The notes beneath the pieces are model-generated. The model saw only the letters and a list, made by a program, of their open reading frames with translations, made no database searches and was not told the DNA's origin. A stretch of DNA of 64,000 bases from Falsirhodobacter halotolerans (GTDB lineage Bacteria > Pseudomonadota > Alphaproteobacteria > Rhodobacterales > Rhodobacteraceae), in contig NZ_JALJAZ010000001.1 in assembly GCF_022899245.1 (NCBI RefSeq), positions 1,705,501 to 1,769,500 of the forward strand. Reading direction: 5' to 3'. Positions 54,533-64,000 of the stretch are shown piece after piece. Position numbers and translations under genes: made by a program. Numbering within the stretch: position 1 is the first letter of the stretch; each line of letters opens with the position of its first letter.

Positions 54533-55363
54533 ATGACCCTGAAACGCTTCGCCTCGCTTGAATTCATCCTGGGTGCCGGACTGGTTTTCGTGATCACCGC
54601 CGCCGTGCTGCTGTCGGGCTGGCTGTTCCCCAATGTCGGGGCGATCGACCTGATGGCGCGGCTGGTGCCGCCCTTCACCCGCGCGGACCACATCCTTGGC
54701 ACCGATCCCCTGGGCCGCGACGTGCTGGCCCGCGTGGTGGCGGGGGGCTGGATCTCGTTGCAGGTCGGGTTCGTCTCGGTTGCGGGGTCGGTCATCCTCG
54801 GTGTGCTGGTGGGGCTGATCGCGGGATATTACCGCGGGTTCTGGGACGTGCTGGTCATGCGCTTTGCCGATGTGCAACTGGCGCTGCCGTTCATCCTTCT
54901 GGCCATCACCTTCATCGCGATCATCGGCGGCAGCCTGACCAACACGATCCTGCTTCTGATCGTGTCGCAATGGGTGCAATACGCCCGCCTTGTCCGCGCG
55001 CAGGTCCTGACACTGCGGGAGAGGGAGTTCATCCTGTCCGCCCGCGCGACCGGCGTGAAGAACCGCCACATCATCCTGCGCCACATCCTGCCCAACCTGC
55101 TGGGGCCGGTGATCGTGCTGATGACGCTGAACGTTGCCAACAACATCCTGCTGGAAAGCAGCCTGACCTTCCTTGGCCTTGGCGTGGATCCGACGATCCC
55201 CAGCTGGGGCGGGATGCTGGCAGACGGGCGCACCTATCTTCAGACGGCATGGTGGGTCAGCGTCTTTCCGGGCCTTGCGATCCTGCTGACCGTTCTGGGC
55301 CTGAACCTGCTGGGCGACTGGCTGCGCGACACACTGGACCCGACGGGGCGGACGAACCGATGA
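54533..55363 (+). CDS. ABC transporter permease, DppC type
   Basis: 276-residue permease, six segments. HILGTDPLGRDVLARVVAGG is the DppC signature and the EAA loop reads REREFILSARATGVKNRHIILRHILP. The N-terminus is shorter than in the other DppC-type protein of this window. Its last codon overlaps the peptidase start (ATGA), so import and hydrolysis genes are translationally coupled. Confidence 0.92.
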   Translation: MTLKRFASLEFILGAGLVFVITAAVLLSGWLFPNVGAIDLMARLVPPFTRADHILGTDPLGRDVLARVVAGGWISLQVGFVSVAGSVILGVLVGLIAGYYRGFWDVLVMRFADVQLALPFILLAITFIAIIGGSLTNTILLLIVSQWVQYARLVRAQVLTLREREFILSARATGVKNRHIILRHILPNLLGPVIVLMTLNVANNILLESSLTFLGLGVDPTIPSWGGMLADGRTYLQTAWWVSVFPGLAILLTVLGLNLLGDWLRDTLDPTGRTNR

Positions 55364-57036
55364 TCTTTCAGGCCACCTATCCCCGCACGTTGACCGACCT
55401 TCTGGACCGCATCGACACCGGCCGGGTGGAGGCGTGGACATTCGACGACCGCGCCACCCGAATGCGGGCGGAGCAGGCCTTCGCCGTCAAGGGCGTGACG
55501 GCGCGGATCCGCAGCGCCTACAAGCCGCTGGTCCATTTCTTTCTGGAGGAGGTCGGCCCCGGCCTGATCAAGGCCGAGATCGCCTATCCCCGGCATCCCT
55601 CGGCGGTGCCCAACCGGTTCCTGCTGGAGACCTATCCCCTGTCCGCCCTTCTGCCGGGGGTGGAGGTGACCTTCACACCCGGCGCGGGGCCGGATTACGA
55701 TGTAACCCTGACCTTTCCCGACCGGACAGAGACGCACCGCGTCCGGGCGCCCAACCGCGTCCACGTCGATGCCGTGGGGGAGACGCTGCTTTCGCCCACC
55801 GGCTGGCTGGTCCATGACGGCACGGACGAGGCGCTGGAGACCGAGTTCGAGGCGCTGTTCCACGACACCATCGCCGCCATCGCCGCGCAGGATTGGGGCG
55901 AGGAACCCTATTTCGACGAGTTGAACATCGCCGTCACCCTGCCCGTCGCCGACGACCCCCTGCCCCATGCCGATGAAGTCGTCAGCCTGCGCGAGGCGCT
56001 GCACGAGGATCTCTATTTCACCCTGCTGGAGGTGTTTCAGCGCCGGTCGGGGCGCCCCTTGGGCGATCGCGGGCTTCAGCCGGGTCAGATCGTGCCCGAA
56101 GTGCGCTTCGGCCCTGAATCGGCCGTGCGGGTGGAGGTGCGCCCCCTGTCCCGCGAGGATCGGACGGGCGAGGCGCAGGACCTGGACACGGCGACCGCCC
56201 CCCTGCCGGTGACGCAGATCGCCGATATCCTGACCTCGCTGAACGGGACGGCCTTTCAAGCCGATACACGTTCGGGCCGCCAGGTGACGGCCATGCGGGT
56301 CACGGGGACCGGCGCCCCGATCATGATCAGCGCCGGACAGCACGCGAACGAGACGACGGGCATCGTCGGCGCCCTGCGGGCGGGACGGCGGCTGGCCGAA
56401 CAGGGGGCGGCCTTCACCCTGTCGCCGCTTGAAAACCCGGACGGCTATGCCCTGCATCAACGCCTGATCGCGGACAATCCGCGTCACATGCATCACGCCG
56501 CCCGCTACACGGCGCTTGGCGACGATCTGGAATATCGCGCCGGGGCCTATGAGAAAGCCATTCGGCTGCAGGCCGAGGCGCTGACCGGCGCGGCGCTGCA
56601 TGTCAATCTGCACGGCTATCCCGCGCATGAATGGACGCGGCCCCTTTCGGGATATGTGCCGCGCAATTTCGCGATGTGGACGATCCCGAAGGGCTTTTTC
56701 CTGGTCCTGCGGCATCACGCGGATCACGCACAGGCGGCCGAACGCCTGATCGACGGCGTGACGCGGCGGCTGGCGGACGTGCCGGGGCTGATTGAGGACA
56801 ACAACGCCCAGATCGCCCTTTACGAGGTTCACGCCGGCGAAACCGGATACAGGATGATCAACGGCTTTCCCTGCCTCGTTCATGCCGACGACCGGCATTC
56901 GGTGCCGCTGACCCTGATCACCGAATATCCGGACGAGACGATCTACGGCGCCGCCTTCCGCGCCGGACATGAGGCGCAGATGCAGACGGTTCTTGCCGCA
57001 CATGCCGTCTGGCAGGAGATGTCCGGGGGCGTCTGA
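55360..57036 (+). CDS. M14 family metallocarboxypeptidase-like enzyme
   Basis: 558-residue zinc hydrolase of the M14/aspartoacylase-like superfamily. Zinc ligands are His328 and Glu331 (GQHANETTG) and His418 (HVNLHGY); Glu522 (LITEYPDET) is the catalytic base. The first 300 residues are a beta-rich domain I do not recognise. No signal peptide, so it acts in the cytoplasm on what the coupled ABC importer brings in, cleaving a C-terminal residue or an acyl-amino acid amide bond. The substrate is unproven. Confidence 0.83.
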   Translation: MIFQATYPRTLTDLLDRIDTGRVEAWTFDDRATRMRAEQAFAVKGVTARIRSAYKPLVHFFLEEVGPGLIKAEIAYPRHPSAVPNRFLLETYPLSALLPGVEVTFTPGAGPDYDVTLTFPDRTETHRVRAPNRVHVDAVGETLLSPTGWLVHDGTDEALETEFEALFHDTIAAIAAQDWGEEPYFDELNIAVTLPVADDPLPHADEVVSLREALHEDLYFTLLEVFQRRSGRPLGDRGLQPGQIVPEVRFGPESAVRVEVRPLSREDRTGEAQDLDTATAPLPVTQIADILTSLNGTAFQADTRSGRQVTAMRVTGTGAPIMISAGQHANETTGIVGALRAGRRLAEQGAAFTLSPLENPDGYALHQRLIADNPRHMHHAARYTALGDDLEYRAGAYEKAIRLQAEALTGAALHVNLHGYPAHEWTRPLSGYVPRNFAMWTIPKGFFLVLRHHADHAQAAERLIDGVTRRLADVPGLIEDNNAQIALYEVHAGETGYRMINGFPCLVHADDRHSVPLTLITEYPDETIYGAAFRAGHEAQMQTVLAAHAVWQEMSGGV

Positions 57037-57184
57037 CCCCACGCCTGCCCGGCCCGACAGGTTGCGCCGCCACGGCATCAATTGCATCCGGGGTCCGGTT
57101 CCGTAAACTGGCGCGCGACGGTGATGATATCGGGCGCGTTTGCAACGCCCGGGGCCGCCTGGATGTCAAGATCACGGAGGCCCC

Positions 57185-58618
57185 ATGGCGACGCTGTTTC
57201 TTTGCCTGCATATCCTGATCGTCCTGATCTTCACATGGCGCATCCTGCTGCGGGACAATCTTACCCCGCAGGCGCGGCTGGCCTGGTTCACCGTTCTGAT
57301 CGTGCTGCCCTATGTCGGCAGCGTCATCTATCTTCTGTTCGGGGAAATCACCGTGGGCCGGAAGGCGGGCGACCGTTACCGCCGCGCCTTCGATCGGATC
57401 CGCACCCAGAAGGCCCACCTCATGGGACAGGTGGAGGATACGGACCGCCTGATCGATCTGCCCTATCGTCCGGCGTTTCGCTATGCCGGGTCGATCAACG
57501 GGTTCCATGCGGTGGCGGGGAACCGGGCCACGGTGATGGCCGATGCCGCCGCCACGAATGCCCACCTCGTCGCGGATATCGATGCGGCGCAAAGCCATGT
57601 CCACGTGCTCTATTACATCTGGCTGAACGACACGACCGGCACGCAGGTGGCGCAGGCGCTGATCCGCGCCGCAAAACGGGGCGTCGTCTGCCGGGCGATG
57701 GCGGACGGGTTGGGATCGCGCGCGCTGATCACGTCGCCTTTGTGGCGGCAGATGGCGGATGCGGGCGTGAAGATGGCGGTCGCCTTGCCGCTGGACCGTC
57801 CGATCCACACGATCCTGACCAGCCGTATCGATCTGCGCAATCACCGCAAGATCACGGTCATCGACGGCAAGATCACCTATTGCGGCAGCCGAAATTCCGC
57901 CGACCCGGAGTTTCGGATCAAGGCCCGCTTTGCCCCATGGGTCGATATCATGCTGCGGTTCGAAGGGCCGATCGTCGCGCAGAACGACCTGCTGTTTCTC
58001 AGCGACTGGATGCAGGCCACGGGGGACGCGCCCGAGGATGCGGCGCGGATCGCCCCGCCGGCAGAGGGGGGCTTTCCCGCGCTGGTGATGGGCGCCGGTC
58101 CGACCGAACGTCCGGGGGCCACGCCGCAACTGTTTTCGGCGCTGATCGCGGGGGCGCAGGACAGGCTGACCCTCTCCACCCCCTATTTCGTGCCGGACGC
58201 GACCGTGCTGGAGGCGCTGTGCGCCGCGGCCCATCGCGGGGTGGCGGTGAGGCTGATCTTCCCCAAGGTCAACGACAGCTGGATCGTGGCAGCGGCAAGC
58301 CGCAGCTATTATTCCAGATTGCTGACGGCGGGCTGCGTCATCCATGAATTCAAGGGCGGCCTTCTGCATTCCAAGACCCTGACGCTGGACGGCATGGTCA
58401 GCCTCGTGGGGTCCTCCAACCTCGATCTGCGCAGTTTCGATCTGAACTTCGAAAACAACATCCTATTGCAGGATCCGGGCGTGACCCGCGCCGTTCAGGA
58501 CCGTCAGCAGGACTATATCGCCCGGTCGGACCTTGTGAGCTTGGATCAGGTGACCGCCTGGCCGGCCTGGCGGCGGGTGTGGAACAATGTTATTGCCACG
58601 ATCGGCCCAGTGCTCTAG
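57185..58618 (+). CDS. Cardiolipin synthase (phospholipase D superfamily)
   Basis: Membrane enzyme of 477 residues that joins phosphatidylglycerol molecules to cardiolipin. Two N-terminal segments (1-22, 33-53) precede two PLD motifs, His220-x-Lys222-x4-Asp227 (NHRKITVIDG) and His395-x-Lys397-x4-Asp402 (LHSKTLTLDG), each followed by the expected GSRN/GSSN. The ISLLFGEI-like FGEITVGRK after the second segment is typical of bacterial Cls. GGAGG lies before the ATG. An MscS gene follows after 36 bases. Confidence 0.92.
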   Translation: MATLFLCLHILIVLIFTWRILLRDNLTPQARLAWFTVLIVLPYVGSVIYLLFGEITVGRKAGDRYRRAFDRIRTQKAHLMGQVEDTDRLIDLPYRPAFRYAGSINGFHAVAGNRATVMADAAATNAHLVADIDAAQSHVHVLYYIWLNDTTGTQVAQALIRAAKRGVVCRAMADGLGSRALITSPLWRQMADAGVKMAVALPLDRPIHTILTSRIDLRNHRKITVIDGKITYCGSRNSADPEFRIKARFAPWVDIMLRFEGPIVAQNDLLFLSDWMQATGDAPEDAARIAPPAEGGFPALVMGAGPTERPGATPQLFSALIAGAQDRLTLSTPYFVPDATVLEALCAAAHRGVAVRLIFPKVNDSWIVAAASRSYYSRLLTAGCVIHEFKGGLLHSKTLTLDGMVSLVGSSNLDLRSFDLNFENNILLQDPGVTRAVQDRQQDYIARSDLVSLDQVTAWPAWRRVWNNVIATIGPVL

Positions 58619-58654
58619 CCCGTTCGAAGGCCGCAATCGCCACGGGCAGAACCG

Positions 58655-59473
58655 ATGAACTGGAAAACGATACAGGGTTGGCTGACGCATCTGCATCCCG
58701 ACAAATGGTCAGGTGCGCTGATCATCCTGCTGATCTTCCTCGCCCTCGGACTTCTGTCGTCCCACCTTCTCAAACGCGCCATCCGCCTTGTGGTCGCGCG
58801 GGATCGCGACCACCGGCTGGATCGCATGTCCGTCGGGTTTCTGGCCAAGGTCGCAAGCGCCTTCGTCTGGATCATGATCCTGATGCTTTATGCGCACATG
58901 ATCCCTGCCCTGGACCGCCTTGCCACGGCGCTTCTGGCCAGTGTCTCGGTCGCTTCGGTCGTGTTCGGATTGGCCGCCCAATCGACGCTGTCGAATTTCG
59001 TGGCCGGGTTCAGCCTGATCTTCTACCGCCCGTTCCGGTTGGGCGACAAACTGAAGATCACGGCCCCGGGCGGGGTGGAAAGCGGCGTGGTGGAGGATGT
59101 GTCGCTGGGCTATACCGTTCTGAAGACCTCCGACAATCGCCGGGTCATCATGTCGAATGCGTCGATCTCCAGCACGACGATGATCAACCTTTCCGCCGCC
59201 GACCAGCGGACGATATGCGTCATCCCGTTCTCGATCGACCAGGATGCGGATATTGACGCCGCCCGCGCCCTGATCCTGCAATCGGCGGCGCAAAGCAAGG
59301 CGATCGAGGAGGTTCTTGGCTGTCCGGTGACCGGTCTGGGCCCTGCGACCGTGGATCTCAGCCTGCGCGTTCGCTGCGCGACCCCCGACATCGCGGCCGA
59401 GGTGTATACCGACATGCTGGAGGCGGTGAAAAAGCGTTTCGCGGCGGCCGGGATGACGGTCCAGAGTTCCTGA
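58655..59473 (+). CDS. Small-conductance mechanosensitive channel (MscS)
   Basis: 272-residue MscS-type channel, close to the minimal E. coli length. Three N-terminal segments end in the pore helix ATALLASVSVASVVFGLAAQSTLSNFVAGFSLIFYRPFRLGD; VEDVSLGYTVLKTSDNRRVIMSNASI marks the beta domain. It differs from the other MscS protein of the window in the pore helix and lacks its extra tail. Probably co-transcribed with cardiolipin synthase, whose product influences such channels. Confidence 0.92.
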   Translation: MNWKTIQGWLTHLHPDKWSGALIILLIFLALGLLSSHLLKRAIRLVVARDRDHRLDRMSVGFLAKVASAFVWIMILMLYAHMIPALDRLATALLASVSVASVVFGLAAQSTLSNFVAGFSLIFYRPFRLGDKLKITAPGGVESGVVEDVSLGYTVLKTSDNRRVIMSNASISSTTMINLSAADQRTICVIPFSIDQDADIDAARALILQSAAQSKAIEEVLGCPVTGLGPATVDLSLRVRCATPDIAAEVYTDMLEAVKKRFAAAGMTVQSS

Positions 59474-59505
59474 GGCCGAACCGCCCCCGCCCCGCATGAC
59501 CGGGA

Positions 59506-59545
59506 CGGCGCGACCGGATCGACCGACCGTCGCGCCGCCCCTTTT
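59506..59545 (+). terminator. Probable terminator after the MscS gene
   Basis: CGGCGCGAC and GTCGCGCCG make a 9-bp perfect stem with a 14-base loop, followed by CCCCTTTT. It sits between two convergent genes. Confidence 0.7.
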
Positions 59546-59551
59546 CATCGA

Positions 59552-60934
59552 TCAGGCCAGCAGGCGCATCAGGGCCGGCACGCTCAGCACCGCGGCGTAA
59601 TAGCCCATGAACTGCACCCCCGTATTCATGCCCAGCACGCGATACAAAAGCCCCCCGACAAGGCCGACGGTCAGGATGACGAACACCGCCAGAAAGCCGC
59701 CTTCCCAAAGGCCGATCACCAGCACGAGGCCGACGAAGGTGCCGATGATCGCCTCGTGGCTGATCTTGCGCGACACGAACACCGCCGCCTGCCGCGCAAA
59801 GTTCATGGCGAAGGGATAGGCGATCAGGGCCGCCAGGGCGACGGCCAGAAGGCCATAGAACAGGAACTCCGGCACGGTCAGCAGGGTGTGCAGGTTGTTC
59901 ACCTCTCCCGTCGTCGCATCCACGGTGAAGCGGGGCGGCGCGTTGAACAGCGGGGCCGCCGGACCTGCCGCGACAGGGCTGAGCGGCAGCCCGAACGCGA
60001 TAAGGGGGATCAGCGCCTCGGCGATGTAGGTGGATTCGGTCACGCCGTTGCGAACCGCCAGAACCGAGGTCAGGCGGTGATAGGCATGTTTCACGCGCGC
60101 GCCCACGGCCTCGCCCGCGATGACCGTCACGGCGACGGGGCTGAAGACGAAGGTGGCACTGCTGACCGCGGCGGCGATGGCCGTTGCGCGGGTCTGGAAC
60201 CCGTCCAGCACGCGGAACGGGTTCGGGAAATACCCGTGCCAGCCCTTCACATCGGGCGCCAGCGTCATCTGGCGATAGGCGCTGCGGTTCATGCGCCGCG
60301 CTTCCATCGGCGAGGCGGCGGAGAACAGCTCGGCCACAAGCGGGCCGATGGCGATGCCAAGGAAATAGCTGATGGCAAGACGCATATCCTGCGTGCCGGT
60401 GAACGCCTGCAACGCCACGATGACCAGTGTGAACGGCACAAGACCCGCAACCGCCGACCACCGCCCCGCCGAGAAATAGGCGATCAGCACGGCGGCGATC
60501 AGGAATATCCACGGTGCGGCGGCGGTGATATAGCTGCCGAACGGCGCGAGGATGACGGCGAACAGCACCGCGACCGGCACCGCGATGAAGGCGGAGATCA
60601 CCGCCCCCGCCAGCATTTTGCGCAAGGCGATATGCGGGGCGCCCAGATTGCGCATCGCCGTCGCCTGCTGAAGAAGCGGGATGGCCAGCGTGTCGCCCGG
60701 AATGCCCAGAAGCGCGGTCGGCACGGCATGGGTCATGTGCTTGGAAACCGCCGCCGCCATCCAGAAGGTCAGGATGGCCGCGGGCGGCGCGCCCAGCATC
60801 ACCACAAGAAGCGTCACCGGCGCGATGGTCGCGGTTTCGTCCGTGCCGGAGACAAGGCCGATGGCCGAAAACAGCACCGCCCCCAGAACGCCGAACCCGA
60901 CGGCGGTCAGAATCTCAAGAAGGAGTCCGTCCAT
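59552..60934 (-). CDS. Tripartite tricarboxylate transporter permease, TctA-like
   Basis: Inner-membrane permease of 460 residues with about 11-12 hydrophobic segments, resembling the large TctA subunit (THAVPTALLGIPGDTLAIPLLQQ and TESTYIAEALIPLIAFGLPLSP are the two Gly/Pro-rich repeats). The N-terminus differs from standard TctA (IGLVSGTDETATIAP). It follows the small membrane protein by one base. No TctC-type binding protein is in the window. Its position behind an HMG-CoA reductase suggests a substrate such as mevalonate or hydroxymethylglutarate. Confidence 0.82.
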   Translation of the reverse strand: MDGLLLEILTAVGFGVLGAVLFSAIGLVSGTDETATIAPVTLLVVMLGAPPAAILTFWMAAAVSKHMTHAVPTALLGIPGDTLAIPLLQQATAMRNLGAPHIALRKMLAGAVISAFIAVPVAVLFAVILAPFGSYITAAAPWIFLIAAVLIAYFSAGRWSAVAGLVPFTLVIVALQAFTGTQDMRLAISYFLGIAIGPLVAELFSAASPMEARRMNRSAYRQMTLAPDVKGWHGYFPNPFRVLDGFQTRATAIAAAVSSATFVFSPVAVTVIAGEAVGARVKHAYHRLTSVLAVRNGVTESTYIAEALIPLIAFGLPLSPVAAGPAAPLFNAPPRFTVDATTGEVNNLHTLLTVPEFLFYGLLAVALAALIAYPFAMNFARQAAVFVSRKISHEAIIGTFVGLVLVIGLWEGGFLAVFVILTVGLVGGLLYRVLGMNTGVQFMGYYAAVLSVPALMRLLA

Positions 60935-60935
60935 C

Positions 60936-61373
60936 CTAGACCTCCCCCCCGACCCGTGCAGCGCTTTTGCGATTGGCGAACACGTCGTAAAGCCCGGTTT
61001 CGTGCAGTTCCTTCACCACGGCGGGCGGAAGATCGGCCATGTCGCCGATGGTGCCGCCTTCCGCCTCGATCTGGTCCAGAACCTGATGCTGCCATTCGGC
61101 GCTGCCGGCCCCCAGTTCTTCGGTCAGAACGCGCTTGGGCGCATAAAGTCGCGCGCAGATCAGGCCGCCGGTCAAGCAGCCCAGAATGCCCAGCAGCATC
61201 GCCAGGGCCCGCCCGATCTGCGGCGTTTCCGCCATGGGCGTGATGACCAGCAGCCCGATGCCGTAAAAGGCAAGGCTGACCGCCCCGCCGATGATGATCG
61301 CCCGCCCCAGATGCCGGCGCGACACCACGTCGCCCCACACCTCGGCCAGCTGGCCGTCCGATGTCGATGTCAT
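60936..61373 (-). CDS. Small two-segment membrane protein, possible TctB-like partner
   Basis: 145 residues with two hydrophobic segments (about 23-47 and 57-75) and a soluble acidic C-terminal half (QIEAEGGTIGDMADLPPAVVKELHE). I recognise no family. It occupies the place of the small TctB subunit next to a TctA-like permease but is not obviously homologous to it. One base separates it from the permease, so they are translated together and probably form one transporter. Confidence 0.75.
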   Translation of the reverse strand: MTSTSDGQLAEVWGDVVSRRHLGRAIIIGGAVSLAFYGIGLLVITPMAETPQIGRALAMLLGILGCLTGGLICARLYAPKRVLTEELGAGSAEWQHQVLDQIEAEGGTIGDMADLPPAVVKELHETGLYDVFANRKSAARVGGEV

Positions 61374-61441
61374 GATCTTCTCCCTTGTCCCCTCCGCAGG
61401 CCGCCCCGCACCCCTCCGTGCGGGGGCGGCCCTGTCGTCAT

Positions 61442-62743
<1,302 letters not shown>

Positions 62744-62801
62744 CAGGTAATCTCCTCCCTCTGTGCAGGGGCCGGCGGACCGGCCCTTGCGTCCGCCCCA
62801 A

Positions 62802-62866
62802 ACTGTCATGCTATATTGGCGGCGATCAAGGGACAGTTCTGCGGATTATCGGGGGGGACTGTCATG
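62802..62866. promoter_or_regulatory. ACTGTCATG direct repeats in the divergent MocR/HMGR region
   Basis: ACTGTCATG occurs at 62802-62810 and again at 62858-62866; a partial inverse copy GACAGT lies between at 62832-62837. MocR regulators commonly bind direct repeats in the promoter they share with their target. The second copy ends 20 bases before the MocR start codon. Confidence 0.65.
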
Positions 62867-62886
62867 ATTTTCAAAGGGGACGATCC

Positions 62887-64000
62887 GTGGCCAGCCGCGT
62901 GGACAAATTGGTCGATGACGTGATCCGGCAGGTGGCGGCGGGCGTCTATCGGAACGGCCAGCGGCTTCCCTCGGTCCGACAGGGCGCTGCGTTGCATGGC
63001 GTGTCCAAGAACACGATGGCCGAAGCCTATGACCGGCTGGTCGTGCGGGGTGTCGTGACGGCCCGCACCGGGTCCGGCTTTTATGCCACGGGCGAATGGC
63101 CGACGGCCCCCGTGCCGACGACCCCCCATGTCGCCGAGGCCATCGGCATCGTCTCGCTTTTGCGCGAGCAGTTGGACCAGCATTACGAGGTCCGCGCCGG
63201 GGATGGCCGCCCCCCGGCGTCGTGGATGGAAGGCTCCGAGATCGGCCGCTTCATGCGCAGTTCGCGCAGCAGCGAGATGGAATACGGCTATGGCAGTCCG
63301 TGGGGTCTGGCCGGTCTGCGCCAGTGGCTGCGAATGTCATTGGCCGAACGGCAGATCCCGGTGGCCGAGGATGGGATCGCCCTGACCCACGGGATCAATC
63401 ACGGGCAGGATCTGATCATCCGTCATCTGCTGGAACCCGGCGATACGGTCTTTGTGGACAGCCCCGGATACTATCCGTTGTTCGGCAAGCTGCGGCTTGC
63501 GAATATCGTCGTCGTGCCGATCCGTCGCGGCCCGGACGGCCCCGATCTGCGCGATCTTGCGGACGCGCTGGAGCGTCACCGGCCCAAGATCTATTTCACC
63601 CAAAGCCAGGCCCACAATCCAACCGGCAGCGGCCTGTCGCCCGCGCAGGCGTTCAGCATCCTGCAGATGGCCGAACTGCACGATTTCCGCATTGTCGAGG
63701 ATGACGTCTTTGCCGATATCCTGCCGCCGACGCTGCCGCGCCTCGCCGCTTTCGGCAAGGCGGAGCGGGTGATCTATCTCGGGTCGTTCTCCAAGACGCT
63801 CTCGGCCGGGCTGCGCTGCGGCTATGTCGCGGCGGCGCCCGATATCGTGCGCCGGATCGTGGACATCAAGATGCTCACGACCGTCTCCACCTCCGCCCAT
63901 GTGGAGCAGCTGATCCTGAACCTGATCGAAGGCGGGCATTACCTGCGCCACCTTCGTCGCCTGCGCGCCCGCATCCATGAAGGGACGAAGGATTCGGTGA
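62887..64000 (+). CDS. MocR-type regulator (GntR helix-turn-helix fused to aminotransferase fold), cut by window edge
   Basis: PLP-binding transcription regulator, 371 codons visible. Residues 1-67 are the GntR winged helix (GQRLPSVRQGAALHGVSKNTMAEAYDRL); from about 110 a fold-type I aminotransferase domain follows with GYGSPWGLAGLRQWL, Asn244-Pro-Thr-Gly, Asp272 and the PLP Lys303 in GSFSKTLSAGLRCGY. The GTG start has AAAGGGGA eight bases before. It is divergent from the HMG-CoA reductase operon and probably activates it in response to a ligand that need not be an amine. The C-terminus is outside the window. Confidence 0.9.
   Translation, partial: MASRVDKLVDDVIRQVAAGVYRNGQRLPSVRQGAALHGVSKNTMAEAYDRLVVRGVVTARTGSGFYATGEWPTAPVPTTPHVAEAIGIVSLLREQLDQHYEVRAGDGRPPASWMEGSEIGRFMRSSRSSEMEYGYGSPWGLAGLRQWLRMSLAERQIPVAEDGIALTHGINHGQDLIIRHLLEPGDTVFVDSPGYYPLFGKLRLANIVVVPIRRGPDGPDLRDLADALERHRPKIYFTQSQAHNPTGSGLSPAQAFSILQMAELHDFRIVEDDVFADILPPTLPRLAAFGKAERVIYLGSFSKTLSAGLRCGYVAAAPDIVRRIVDIKMLTTVSTSAHVEQLILNLIEGGHYLRHLRRLRARIHEGTKDSV

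Overview
The window is GC-rich (roughly two thirds G+C), densely packed, and reads as chromosomal DNA of an alphaproteobacterium, most likely Rhodobacterales (Paracoccus/Rhodobacter-like). The evidence is an NDUFS4-type accessory subunit of complex I, a long RibA with an N-terminal extension, a TAXI-type TRAP transporter with a fused permease, a DMSP-lyase-family cupin, Opp-type ABC transporters, and repeated GGAAC-N16/17-CGTT promoter-like sites that match the alphaproteobacterial general-stress sigma factor EcfG. I saw no rRNA, tRNA or CRISPR array. About 60 genes are supported.

Layout. 1-1151: leftward stress cluster (manganese catalase fragment and two DUF892 ferritin-like proteins). 1458-3449: DMSP-lyase-like cupin, DUF2243 membrane protein and a CtaG-type oxidase assembly protein. 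3450-5019: a gene-poor patch with short direct and inverted repeats and a truncated integrase, probably the scar of a mobile element. 5020-9309: complex I NDUFS4-like subunit, uvrB, an entericidin-like lipoprotein and a succinate-semialdehyde-type dehydrogenase. 9451-15360: a compact cluster of RibD-like reductase, methyltransferase, glycosyltransferase, divergent 6-PTPS homologue, zinc-less MDR dehydrogenase, GTP cyclohydrolase II and CDP-alcohol phosphatidyltransferase. 15348-21074: pyridine nucleotide-disulfide oxidoreductase, small stress-type proteins, a membrane protein paired with a ClpP-like protease, a serine hydrolase and an HNH protein.

21101-33148 is one catabolic locus. An IlvD/Edd dehydratase, RraA-like protein, alpha-ketoglutarate semialdehyde dehydrogenase, Opp-type binding protein and Ldh-family dehydrogenase form one operon. 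Two permeases, a double ATPase and a 2-hydroxyacid dehydrogenase form another. A GntR/FCD regulator lies between them, and both promoters carry the same AT-rich palindrome. It probably imports and oxidises an aldonic or sugar-acid-like compound, but the substrate cannot be read from sequence.

33290-50000 holds pyruvate carboxylase, a TAXI TRAP transporter, an ABC-2 exporter, a lone receiver protein, a DUF6880-like protein, a PepSY membrane protein with a small Cys/His-rich partner, a DHDPS-family enzyme, a PRC-barrel protein, an MscS channel and a Na+/H+ antiporter. 50195-57036 is a peptide-type ABC operon ending in an M14 carboxypeptidase-like enzyme. 57185-59473 encodes a cardiolipin synthase and a second MscS channel. 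59552-64000 contains a TctA-like permease, a small membrane protein and a class II (degradative-type) HMG-CoA reductase, divergent from a MocR-type regulator that runs off the window; this is a candidate mevalonate/HMG utilisation locus.

The best candidate for an undescribed system is the 9451-15360 cluster. It combines pterin/flavin-precursor enzymes, two of which have lost canonical metal or catalytic residues, with tailoring enzymes and a lipid head-group transferase. The second theme is a general-stress regulon inferred from EcfG-like sites scattered through the window.
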